Source: CAYQSU01 sp964420325
GTDB lineage: Bacteria > Pseudomonadota > Alphaproteobacteria > Rhodospirillales > Defluviicoccaceae
Assembly (NCBI GenBank): GCA_964420325.1
Contig: CAYQSU010000021.1
Coordinates: 1-44,688 of the forward strand
Direction of reading: 5' to 3'
Length of the DNA: 44,688 nucleotides
Below, in pieces: positions 34,167-44,185 of this stretch. The translations under genes and the position numbers were made by a program. Under the pieces are notes generated by a model. It had not been told where the DNA came from, searched no databases, and saw only the letters and a list, made by a program, of their open reading frames with translations. Each line of letters opens with the position of its first letter. The stretch's first letter is position 1.

Positions 34167-35051
34167 TCAGGGCGCGGCGCGGATCGAGACGCGGCCGAGG
34201 ATGAAATCACCGCCGAGATTGGCCAGCGAGAACCCGTCGAACGGGCCGGTGAAGGAGCGATCGGTGACCTGGATCAGCGGCCGGCCGTCGACGGCGACGG
34301 TCATCTCGCCGAGATCGTTGCGGCTCCATTCGACGACGTGGACGCGCTGGTCCTCGAGCTTGAGCCGCTGGCCGTAGGAGGCGATCACCGCCGAACCGGC
34401 GGCGGACGTGCGAATCAGCTGCAGGCCCGGGGCGACGCCGGGCCAGTACGCCAGCCGGTAGCCGGTGCCGGGATCGCCTCCGGCATAGGGCCCCATCTGC
34501 AACAGGCCCTGCTCGCGCCAGGACGTCAGTTCGGCGCGAAGCTCGAAGGCGTTGGCGAACCGGCCGGGAACATGGATCGCCGCGCGATCCGCCGCCGGCT
34601 GCCCGCCGTCGCCCTTCTGCTTTAGGGCCTGCTGCAAGAGCGTCCCCAGGAGCTGCTTGGCCACCTCCTCGCTGCTCAGCGCCTTGTCCCCCACCGTTGA
34701 CCGGGCATCGACCGTGCTGCGCAGCCCGTAGCCCCGTTCCACCCAGAACGTGCCCGCAATGACCTTCCACGCCGGATTGCGCGTGAAGTCGCCGTCCGAG
34801 AAATCGTCGTAGAGGACGTCGGCCACGAACGGCGCGTCGTAGCGACGGGCGAGCTCGCGAAGGTCCTTGAGGAATCGCGGGTCTGCGGCCCGCGCGCGCT
34901 CGGCCTCCTCGATCAGCGCCCTGAGCTCCCGCGCCAGCTGTCGGGCGTCACCGCCGACCGGCGCATAGCGGGGACTTTCCGCCGGAACCGACAGCGGAAG
35001 CAGTGCCGAGAAGAGGCCGGCCAGCAACAGGGACGCCGCGCGTACACCCAT
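34167..35051 (-). CDS. secreted protein with LamG/3-keto-disaccharide-hydrolase-like fold, unknown function
   Basis: A 294-residue protein with a clear signal peptide (ASLLLAGLFSALLPLSVPAES, cleavage near residue 24). A charged helical region (36-70, rich in Arg, Glu and Ala) follows. The C-terminal domain from about residue 78 has features of concanavalin-like sandwiches: DDFSDGDFTRNPAWKVIAGTFWVERG, then YRLAYWPGVAPGLQLIRT, RVHVVEWSRNDLGEMTVAVDGRPLI and a closing FSLANLGGDFILGRVSI. Such domains often bind or process sugars, but no enzyme is implied. The ATG is at 35051. It is divergent from the MDR oxidoreductase. Confidence 0.75.
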   Translation of the reverse strand: MGVRAASLLLAGLFSALLPLSVPAESPRYAPVGGDARQLARELRALIEEAERARAADPRFLKDLRELARRYDAPFVADVLYDDFSDGDFTRNPAWKVIAGTFWVERGYGLRSTVDARSTVGDKALSSEEVAKQLLGTLLQQALKQKGDGGQPAADRAAIHVPGRFANAFELRAELTSWREQGLLQMGPYAGGDPGTGYRLAYWPGVAPGLQLIRTSAAGSAVIASYGQRLKLEDQRVHVVEWSRNDLGEMTVAVDGRPLIQVTDRSFTGPFDGFSLANLGGDFILGRVSIRAAP

Positions 35052-35187
35052 CGGCGGATCCTACCATTCCTTGATGACGTTCACCATCGCCAGCGTCCGC
35101 GGCGCCTCGCCGCGGGCTGGCCCTCGGCCGCGAACTCCGCTTATTGTTCCGTGGTCTGCGGCGGATGCCGGCAAAGGGAGGCGTGGG

Positions 35188-36210
35188 ATGGAGGTCTGGG
35201 AGCTCGAGGACGCGTTCGGACCGGAGCATCTGGCCAAGGGCGAGCGCGAGCTCGCGCGCCCGGGGCCGGGCGAGGTAATGCTGACGATGCGGGCGGCCTC
35301 GCTCAACTACCGGGACACCCTCGTCATCCGCGGCGGCTACGGGCCCCGGGTCAAGACGCCGCTGATCCCGGTCTCCGACGGCGTCGGCGAGGTGGTCGCC
35401 GTCGGCGACGGCGTCCACCGGTTCAGTGTCGGCGATCGCGCCGCCCCGCTGTTCTTCCAGGAATGGTTCGGCGGCGAGGCCCGTCAGGCCAAGATGGCCG
35501 CAACCCTCGGCGGCCCGCTCGATGGCGTGCTCGCCCGCTTCCGGTGTTTCGGCGAGCACGGCGTCGCCCTCGTTCCAGACCACCTCTCGGACGAGGAGGC
35601 GGCGTGCCTGCCGTGCGCCGGCGTCACCGCGTGGCGGGCGCTCGCCACCCACGGCGGCGTCGGCCCCGACGACACCGTGCTGGTCCAGGGCACCGGCGGC
35701 GTCGCCCTGTTCGCCTTGCAGTTCGCCAAGATCATGGGCGCGCGGGTGATCCTGATCTCGTCCCGCGACGACAAGCTCGCCCGCGCCCGCCAGCTCGGTG
35801 CCGACGAGGTGATCAATTACGCGACCACCCCGGACTGGGACCGCGCCGTCAAGGAGATGACCGGCGGCGAGGGCTGCGACCACGTCGTCGAGCTCGGCGG
35901 CGCCGCGACGCTGGCGCGGTCGATCCGCGCGGTACGCACCGGTGGCCGGATCAGCCTGATCGGCGTGCTCTCCGGTGCCGAGGCGACGGTCGCGCTTCCG
36001 CTCGTGGTGATGCGCGACCTCCGGCTGCAGGGGGTGACGGTGGGATCGCGCGACGACTTCGAGGCGATGAGCCGGGCGATCGCCCGCCACCGGCTGCAGC
36101 CGGTGGTCGACCGTGTGTTCGGCTTCGACGAGGTGCCGGCGGCGTTCGCCCACCTCGAGGCCGGACACCACTTCGGCAAGGTCTGCATCCGCCACGGCGA
36201 TCCCGGTTAG
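35188..36210 (+). CDS. MDR-superfamily NAD(P)-dependent alcohol dehydrogenase / quinone oxidoreductase
   Basis: A 340-residue medium-chain dehydrogenase. The N-terminal GroES-like domain has RAASLNYRDTLVIRGGYG and PLIPVSDGVGEVVAVG. The nucleotide domain has VLVQGTGGVALFALQFAKIMGARVI and GADEVINY. The structural-zinc cysteine cluster of classic ADHs is missing, placing it with zinc-independent quinone-reductase-like members. Substrate is unknown. The start is ATG 35188 (MEVWELEDAFG), with GGGAGG about 8 nt upstream. It converges with the CD-NTase-like gene, 19 bp apart. Confidence 0.88.
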   Translation: MEVWELEDAFGPEHLAKGERELARPGPGEVMLTMRAASLNYRDTLVIRGGYGPRVKTPLIPVSDGVGEVVAVGDGVHRFSVGDRAAPLFFQEWFGGEARQAKMAATLGGPLDGVLARFRCFGEHGVALVPDHLSDEEAACLPCAGVTAWRALATHGGVGPDDTVLVQGTGGVALFALQFAKIMGARVILISSRDDKLARARQLGADEVINYATTPDWDRAVKEMTGGEGCDHVVELGGAATLARSIRAVRTGGRISLIGVLSGAEATVALPLVVMRDLRLQGVTVGSRDDFEAMSRAIARHRLQPVVDRVFGFDEVPAAFAHLEAGHHFGKVCIRHGDPG

Positions 36211-36229
36211 GCGGCGCGCCTGCGCCTCC

Positions 36230-37237
36230 TCAGCGCCCTTGCGCCCGGGCGCGGCCGATGCCGGCGGCCGATGCCGGCGGCAGCCCCTGGACCGTCGCCG
36301 GCGTCGTCCCGGCACCGAAGCCGAGGCCGAAGATCGCCCGCCAGCCGGCCAGCGCGCGGCCGTCCGCGTTGTCGCGCTCGAGATCGGCCGCCGCCGCCGC
36401 CGCCTCATACGCGCGCTCGGCCTCGCCCGTCCACGCGCCGCCGATGTCGAGCGCCTCCCGGCTCCCCGGCACCAGCAGACGGCGGCCCGGCTGGGCCGAG
36501 AGCCAGAAGAAGAAGTCGCGGACCATCCAGTCGTAGAAGTGGGCGCTGCGGCGGGGATAGAGCCAGACGCGGACGAACTCGGCGGCCAGCAGCTCGAGGG
36601 CCAGCGGCGCCAGCGCCACCGTCCGCGCCCGCCGCCACGCCTTCAGCAGTCTCACCAGCGCCCTCGCCTGGCCGCCGCTCACCGCGTCGGCGGCATCGAG
36701 CGCGCGGCGCTCGGCCTCCGGATCGAGGTGGCGCCACGGCCCGGCCGCAGCCGCCGCGCCGCGTTCGCGCGGGGCGAGGTAGCCGCCCGAGGCGAGACTG
36801 AAGGCCGGCAGCACGCGAACGCCGATCGGCGAACCGTCCGGCCCGGTGCCGACGGCGACCGAAAGCCAGCCGTCGCGATCGACGCCGACGCCGCCGTAGC
36901 GCCGGCTCAACAGAGCGGTCACCTCGTCGAGCAGCGGGCACAGCGCCGCCCGCGCGCAGGCCGCAGTGGCGGAGCCGCTCGGCCGCCAGCGTGCCGGCAT
37001 CGGGAACAGCAGGTCCGCGGCGGCGACGGGCGTGATCGCCGTTCCCTTGGCGAGACCGCCGACGAGGCGATGGCCGGCGGCGGCGGTGCCGGCCCGCGGC
37101 TCGGCGAAGCGCCGGCCGAGCAGGTCGGCGACGCCGCGGACGGCGGCGGTGAGTGCCAGCCGCTCCTCGGCGCACGGCTCGAGGACGGCGAGGAACGCGC
37201 GGAAGCGGGTGCCGACGAATCGCCACCCGGTGTTCAA
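36230..37237 (-). CDS. CD-NTase-like (cGAS/DncV-type) nucleotidyltransferase homologue with degenerate active site
   Basis: A protein of about 335 residues. The CD-NTase pattern GS-(x)-rGTAi-P-x-x-D-x-D-l-l-f appears as GGLAKGTAITPVAAADLLFPMP (in two parts): Ser is Gly61, the first Asp is Ala73, and only Asp75 remains. The third carboxylate, normally in V-D-V-x-P-A-F, is Arg140 (VRVLPAF). The helical half also matches the family: ARALVRLLKAWRR, EAERAYEAAAAAA and the closing AGWRAIFGLGFG. It is probably a pseudoenzyme that keeps the fold. The likely start is TTG 37237 with GGAAGG 8 nt upstream; no ATG fits. It follows nrdJ by 124 nt on the same strand. The family call is by eye and needs structural confirmation. 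Confidence 0.6.
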   Translation of the reverse strand: MNTGWRFVGTRFRAFLAVLEPCAEERLALTAAVRGVADLLGRRFAEPRAGTAAAGHRLVGGLAKGTAITPVAAADLLFPMPARWRPSGSATAACARAALCPLLDEVTALLSRRYGGVGVDRDGWLSVAVGTGPDGSPIGVRVLPAFSLASGGYLAPRERGAAAAAGPWRHLDPEAERRALDAADAVSGGQARALVRLLKAWRRARTVALAPLALELLAAEFVRVWLYPRRSAHFYDWMVRDFFFWLSAQPGRRLLVPGSREALDIGGAWTGEAERAYEAAAAAADLERDNADGRALAGWRAIFGLGFGAGTTPATVQGLPPASAAGIGRARAQGR

Positions 37238-37292
37238 ACCCGAGACCCTTCCCCGGTGCCGCAGCGCCAGCGCGGCGGACAAGGCAGGCGGC

Positions 37293-37314
37293 CCCGGGAC
37301 CGTGCGGTCCCGGG
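37293..37314 (-). terminator. perfect GC hairpin between nrdJ and the CD-NTase-like gene
   Basis: CCCGGGAC (37293-37300) and GTCCCGGG (37307-37314) pair fully, and C37301-G37306 extends the stem to 9 bp with a GTGC loop. No U run follows in the minus direction, so it may attenuate rather than end nrdJ transcription. It may also stabilise the nrdJ message. Confidence 0.4.
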
Positions 37315-37361
37315 ACCGGCCCGAAGTTTCCCAGGGAGGATCGGGGCGGGAAACCCGGTCA

Positions 37362-41015
<3,654 letters not shown>

Positions 41016-41157
41016 GGCTCTGCAACTGCCTCCCAAGTCATCGGCCGGCTCGCGGGCACGCTTCCCGGCCCCGGACGGCTCCCCTGCCTTCCTCTCGGCG
41101 TCCGCGGCCGGTCCGGGCGGGACACAACATCGCGTAGCCTCGAGGCCAGGCCGGACG

Positions 41158-41186
41158 ATATCTGGTGGCCGGATCGTGCGCAACAA
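41158..41186 (-). promoter_or_regulatory. putative nrdJ promoter
   Basis: On the minus strand TTGTTG (41181-41186) and AGATAT (41158-41163) are separated by exactly 17 bp, about 143 bp upstream of the nrdJ ATG. The surrounding segment is less GC-rich than its neighbours. Confidence 0.5.
41160..41176. repeat. direct repeat copy 1, ATCTGGTGG-N3-GATCG
   Basis: ATCTGGTGG followed by 3 variable bases and GATCG. The repeat overlaps the -10 box of the putative nrdJ promoter. A second copy lies 57 bp away (14 of 17 bases identical). Confidence 0.5.
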
Positions 41187-41216
41187 GATTTTGATGTCGG
41201 ACGCCGCCGATCCCCC

Positions 41217-41233
41217 ATCTGGTGGTATGATCG
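41217..41233. repeat. direct repeat copy 2, ATCTGGTGG-N3-GATCG
   Basis: The second copy of the 17-bp element, in the same orientation, upstream of the -35 box of the putative nrdJ promoter. The two copies together look like paired regulator sites. Confidence 0.5.
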
Positions 41234-41439
41234 GTGGCCGCCAGAGCCGCCGCGGCTGCGCCCTGGCGGTCCGCGCCCAGCCGGGCGCATCGACCTCCTC
41301 CGACCCCGCCCGCGGCCAGCTCTCGAGTGACGGACGACTGCTGACGCCCCGCCGCCGGCAGGCAGGCGGCGGCGCGCCGCCGAGCGCCGGCCGGAACGGC
41401 TCGGCGCTACGGGCGGCGGCGCGGGACCGGGCGCGCCGC

Positions 41440-42171
41440 TCACTCCGGCAGGTCGAACCCCTCGCGGGCGACGAACAGCACCACCTCGCCGCCGTCGGTC
41501 ACGTGCACGAGCGCAGACGCCGGCCAGGGCACCAGGTCAAGGATCGAGGCCGGATGCGGCTCCGCGGGCGAAGAGCCGTCGCGAACGAGGTCGATTCGGC
41601 AGAGCGTCGCCCCACAGCTGGCGTCGACCATCATCACCCCTGCCCCCTCATTGGCCGCGATCGTTTCCCGGATCGCCGACCGGGCCTCGCCGGCCCAGCG
41701 GTGGTCGACCCGTTCGCCGTTGAGCCGGCTCGCCAGCCGGTGCAGGACGGCCCGGGTTGCCTCCTCCGCCCGCTCCAGATCGTCCAGGTCCGCCGGTTCC
41801 CGGTCCTCGTCGCCGGCCGCGTCCCAGTCGCTCGGCGCATCCTGGCTCGACGCCAGGGACGCCACCTCCTGCCTGATCGCCCCGAGATCCCGCCGCATCC
41901 CCGCCACGGCCGATTTCAGGGTGCCGAGCTCCCGGTCGCTGTCGGCGGACGACGGCCGCCCGGCACCGGTGTCGTCGCTCTCGGCCCGCGCGCGGCCGAT
42001 GGCCTTGGCGGCGCCGGGCACCGTCTCGGCCGCGGCTGCCCGCGGCGGGTCCGCGGTCTCTGGGCCGGGACCGCCCGGCTCCGGCAGCATTCGCGATGCC
42101 ACGAGGACCGCCCCCAGGGCTAGCCCGAAGGCTAGCCCCAAGGGGATGACATGCTCTCTTCTGCGCAGCAT
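41440..42171 (-). CDS. membrane-anchored periplasmic hypothetical protein with Cys pair
   Basis: A 243-residue protein with an N-terminal signal anchor (VIPLGLAFGLALGAVLVAS, residues 8-26). A Pro/Ala-rich disordered spacer follows, then a short coiled-coil-like segment (LGTLKSAVAGMRRDLGAIRQ), and a C-terminal domain with NGERVDHRWAGEARSAI and VDASCGATLCRIDLV. The C-x4-LCR(I/V) pattern with an upstream W-A-x2-A-R helix recurs in uncharacterised secreted proteins of gammaproteobacteria and myxobacteria, from general recollection. The two cysteines may form a disulfide. ATG 42171 follows GGGATACAGCC. It lies 29 nt after the next secreted gene, so both are likely cotranscribed. Confidence 0.7.
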   Translation of the reverse strand: MLRRREHVIPLGLAFGLALGAVLVASRMLPEPGGPGPETADPPRAAAAETVPGAAKAIGRARAESDDTGAGRPSSADSDRELGTLKSAVAGMRRDLGAIRQEVASLASSQDAPSDWDAAGDEDREPADLDDLERAEEATRAVLHRLASRLNGERVDHRWAGEARSAIRETIAANEGAGVMMVDASCGATLCRIDLVRDGSSPAEPHPASILDLVPWPASALVHVTDGGEVVLFVAREGFDLPE

Positions 42172-42200
42172 GGCTGTATCCCCTGATCCATGGAGGCCGG

Positions 42201-42713
42201 TCAGTTCTCGTTCGTGTAGTAGGATAGCAGGTGGGTCGGACCCGTGGTCGACCGCGGCGGGATCGAGCACGAGAAGTACCAGTGGGCGAAGTCGCTCGCC
42301 CGAGCCTGTGCGGGATAAGCCAAGGTCACCAGGCCGGGGCCGGCGTTGCGGAGGACGCTGGTCTGCGTCCACCCCGTCGTCGTGCGGACGACGCTGGTCA
42401 GATAGCAGGACACCAGTTGCGTCGGGTGACGGTTGAGAAACCGCACGTTCGCGCTGCTCATGTTCTGATACGGCCGGTCCTTGACGATCGGACAATCGAC
42501 CCGCGTGACCGCCGAGTTCGACGGATTGTAGATGGAGCTGAAGTCCAGGACCGGCTGAGGCCCGGCCCAGCGCACGCACATCGACCCGGGATAGCGCTTG
42601 GCATCGTTGGGACCATCCTCGGCACGTGCCGGACCGGACAACGACGACATCGCGGCAACACTCGTGAACACTGCCGCGACCAGCGGCAGAGACATGCGTC
42701 CAAGCTTCCTCAT
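42201..42713 (-). CDS. secreted four-cysteine hypothetical protein
   Basis: A 170-residue protein with a signal peptide (LVAAVFTSVAAMSSLSGPARA, cleavage before Glu32). The mature part is predicted beta-rich with Cys46, Cys74, Cys103 and Cys149 in the contexts GSMCVRW, RVDCPIV, VSCYLTS and FSCSIPP, ending HLLSYYTNEN. This spacing resembles uncharacterised secreted proteins seen in other proteobacteria. Two disulfides are likely. The ATG at 42713 has AGGAGAGAAG just upstream. It is the first gene of a two-gene unit and divergent from the SARP regulator. Confidence 0.72.
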   Translation of the reverse strand: MRKLGRMSLPLVAAVFTSVAAMSSLSGPARAEDGPNDAKRYPGSMCVRWAGPQPVLDFSSIYNPSNSAVTRVDCPIVKDRPYQNMSSANVRFLNRHPTQLVSCYLTSVVRTTTGWTQTSVLRNAGPGLVTLAYPAQARASDFAHWYFSCSIPPRSTTGPTHLLSYYTNEN

Positions 42714-42871
42714 CTCTTCTCTCCTGTTCTCTCCTCCCGGCGGCCAGCCCGCTGGGATCGATGAGAGCGCCAGGATGCCGGCGTCGGCGTGATCCTGCCG
42801 TCAGCGAACGCGTCAACATTGCGTGAAAGCGGAGGGCGACTGTGTCGTCTTTCCGGAAGACCGCGGCCTCT

Positions 42872-42885
42872 GTGAACGAGTTCAC
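42872..42885. promoter_or_regulatory. perfect inverted repeat GTGAAC-GA-GTTCAC
   Basis: A 6-2-6 perfect palindrome in the 250-bp region between the divergent secreted-protein genes and the SARP gene, 79 bp upstream of the SARP ATG. It is a good size and symmetry for a dimer-binding operator. Confidence 0.4.
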
Positions 42886-42909
42886 TGTTTCGCCTGAGGC
42901 GCACGGGTA

Positions 42910-42930
42910 GGGTGCGACTCACTCGCACCC
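42910..42930. promoter_or_regulatory. perfect inverted repeat GGGTGCGA-N5-TCGCACCC
   Basis: An 8-5-8 perfect inverted repeat 33 bp upstream of the SARP start. It may be an operator or a leader hairpin just before the ribosome binding site (GGAGGGAGAAGG at 42941-42952). Confidence 0.45.
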
Positions 42931-42963
42931 CCAAAATGGGGCGGAGGGAGAAGGATCGATGAC

Positions 42964-43785
42964 ATGCCGAAACCTCGTCTGCGGGTGCTGGGCGGGTTCG
43001 AACTCCGCGGTTGTCACGGCCAGCGCGTCGGCCTGACCTCGCGAAAGGCGGCGGCCCTGCTGGCCTACCTGGCGCTGAACGGCGATCGCGGGCACTCCCG
43101 CGAGCATCTTGCGGCCCTCTTCTGGGAGGACGCCGATCCCGGGCGGGCGCGCGGCTCCCTCCGCCAGTGCCTCATGGCCCTGCGCAGGAGCCTCCGCTGC
43201 GGCGGGCCCAGCGCACTCGACTGCCGCGGCGATGGCGTATCCCTGCTCACCGACAGGATCGTCGTCGATGCGGTGGACTTCGGGGCCCTTCTTCACCGGG
43301 GCACGCCGGACGCGCTTGCCGCCGCCGTCGCGCTCTATCAAGGGGACCTTCTGCAAGGCCTCGCTCCGGCCGGTTACGCGTTCGAGGAATGGCTGATCGT
43401 CGAGCGGGAGCGGCTGCGCACGATGGTCCTGCTGGCGATCAAGCGGCTGATCGAGACCACCGTGGAGGCGGCCATGCCGGATGCGGCCCGGATGCTCTGC
43501 CTTCGTGCCCTGGCGATCGATCCGCTCGACGAAGGTCTCCATCGGCACCTGATGGCGATCTACGCCGAGAGCGGCAATCGGACCCTCGCCCTGAAGCAGT
43601 TCGCCCGCTGCCAGGCCGTGTTGGCCCGGGAGCTCGGCGTCGAACCCGAGATCGAGACCCGGGACCTCGTGAAGAGGATCACCCGCGAGCGGTCCGATCC
43701 CAGGGAGACCGGGGGCCGCCCCGCCCGGCGTTCGTCGCCGGGCCAGAGGCTGGGCCCGGACTGCGGAGGCGGTCCCGCAACGTGA
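42964..43785 (+). CDS. small SARP-type transcriptional regulator (winged helix plus BTAD)
   Basis: A 273-residue protein. The N-terminal OmpR-like winged helix (residues 1-90) has LRVLGGFELRG, LTSRKAAALLAYLAL, SREHLAALFWED and ARGSLRQCLMALRRSL. The bacterial transcriptional activation domain follows (to about 245), with VDAVDFGALL, YQGDLLQGLAPAGYAFEEWLIVER and a TPR-like helical end ALKQFARCQAVLARELGVEPE. There is no ATPase or sensor domain, so it is a short SARP like those that activate neighbouring genes in actinobacteria. The C-terminal 30 residues are disordered. ATG 42964 follows GGAGGGAGAAGG. Likely targets are the divergent secreted genes, by inference. Confidence 0.85.
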   Translation: MPKPRLRVLGGFELRGCHGQRVGLTSRKAAALLAYLALNGDRGHSREHLAALFWEDADPGRARGSLRQCLMALRRSLRCGGPSALDCRGDGVSLLTDRIVVDAVDFGALLHRGTPDALAAAVALYQGDLLQGLAPAGYAFEEWLIVERERLRTMVLLAIKRLIETTVEAAMPDAARMLCLRALAIDPLDEGLHRHLMAIYAESGNRTLALKQFARCQAVLARELGVEPEIETRDLVKRITRERSDPRETGGRPARRSSPGQRLGPDCGGGPAT

Positions 43786-43803
43786 GAGCGGCGGCTCTCG
43801 TTT
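43784..43803 (+). terminator. weak terminator-like hairpin after SARP gene
   Basis: GAGAGC (43784-43789) and GCTCTC (43794-43799) with a GGCG loop are followed by GTTTG. The stem begins within the SARP stop codon. Short U tract, so low strength. Confidence 0.35.
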
Positions 43804-44185
43804 GAGCCTGCGCCGCTCCCACAGTGGCACGCCAAGCCGACGCCGTGCGAACCGGCACGGACGTCGCCGCGGGTGTTCGTCGTTCCCGGGCCGGACCTGA
43901 CCTCTTGACATCCGCGATACTTCACCCGGCCATCGGCCGGGACCATGCTCACCCGCACCTCTGCGGCCGGCAGTCTGATGGGCCGGCACGGCGCCAGGGC
44001 CGGCGAAGGCAGACGGGACTGTCTGACCACTCAGCTTCGGCGGGCCGGGCCGACCGCGGACACCGCCGTGCGGCGGCCGGGGACCTCTCGGATCCGGCGC
44101 CGAGCCGCCGTCCCGGCGACGTCCCGGTGCCGCCGATCCGGGACCTGCGGCCGATCGGGCACGCTCATCACGCTCCCACACCGGA
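43786..44185. other. 400-bp region without a convincing gene
   Basis: Nothing coding is supported here; open frames have Arg/Pro/Ser-rich products typical of shadow frames. It contains a consensus TTGACA at about 43905-43910 without a matching -10, and a perfect hairpin CCCGGCC-ATC-GGCCGGG (43925-43941). It may be decaying sequence belonging to the adjacent pseudogene. Confidence 0.5.

Larger units (their letters stand above)
41016..41439. other. non-coding region upstream of nrdJ
   Basis: A 424-bp gap between two minus-strand genes. It holds a putative nrdJ promoter, two copies of an imperfect 17-bp repeat, and a GC hairpin CGCCGAGC (41378-41385) / GCTCGGCG (41399-41406) near the end of the upstream gene. 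No coding frame is convincing, and no cobalamin riboswitch or tandem NrdR boxes of normal spacing were recognised. Confidence 0.6.

Noticed and set aside
29645..34204. 1519-codon plus-strand open frame opposite glnD and mutS
   Set aside because: It spans two well-supported minus-strand genes and a third gene in another frame, and has no domain signature of its own.
41120..41190. Possible NrdR boxes upstream of nrdJ (ACACAACATCGCG near 41122 and CAACAAGATTTTG near 41181)
   Set aside because: Each matches only half of the NrdR consensus, and they are about 59 bp apart instead of the usual roughly three helical turns.
41016..41439. Cobalamin riboswitch upstream of the B12-dependent reductase
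   Set aside because: No B12-box-like conserved core was seen. Such riboswitches normally repress B12-independent alternatives, not class II enzymes.
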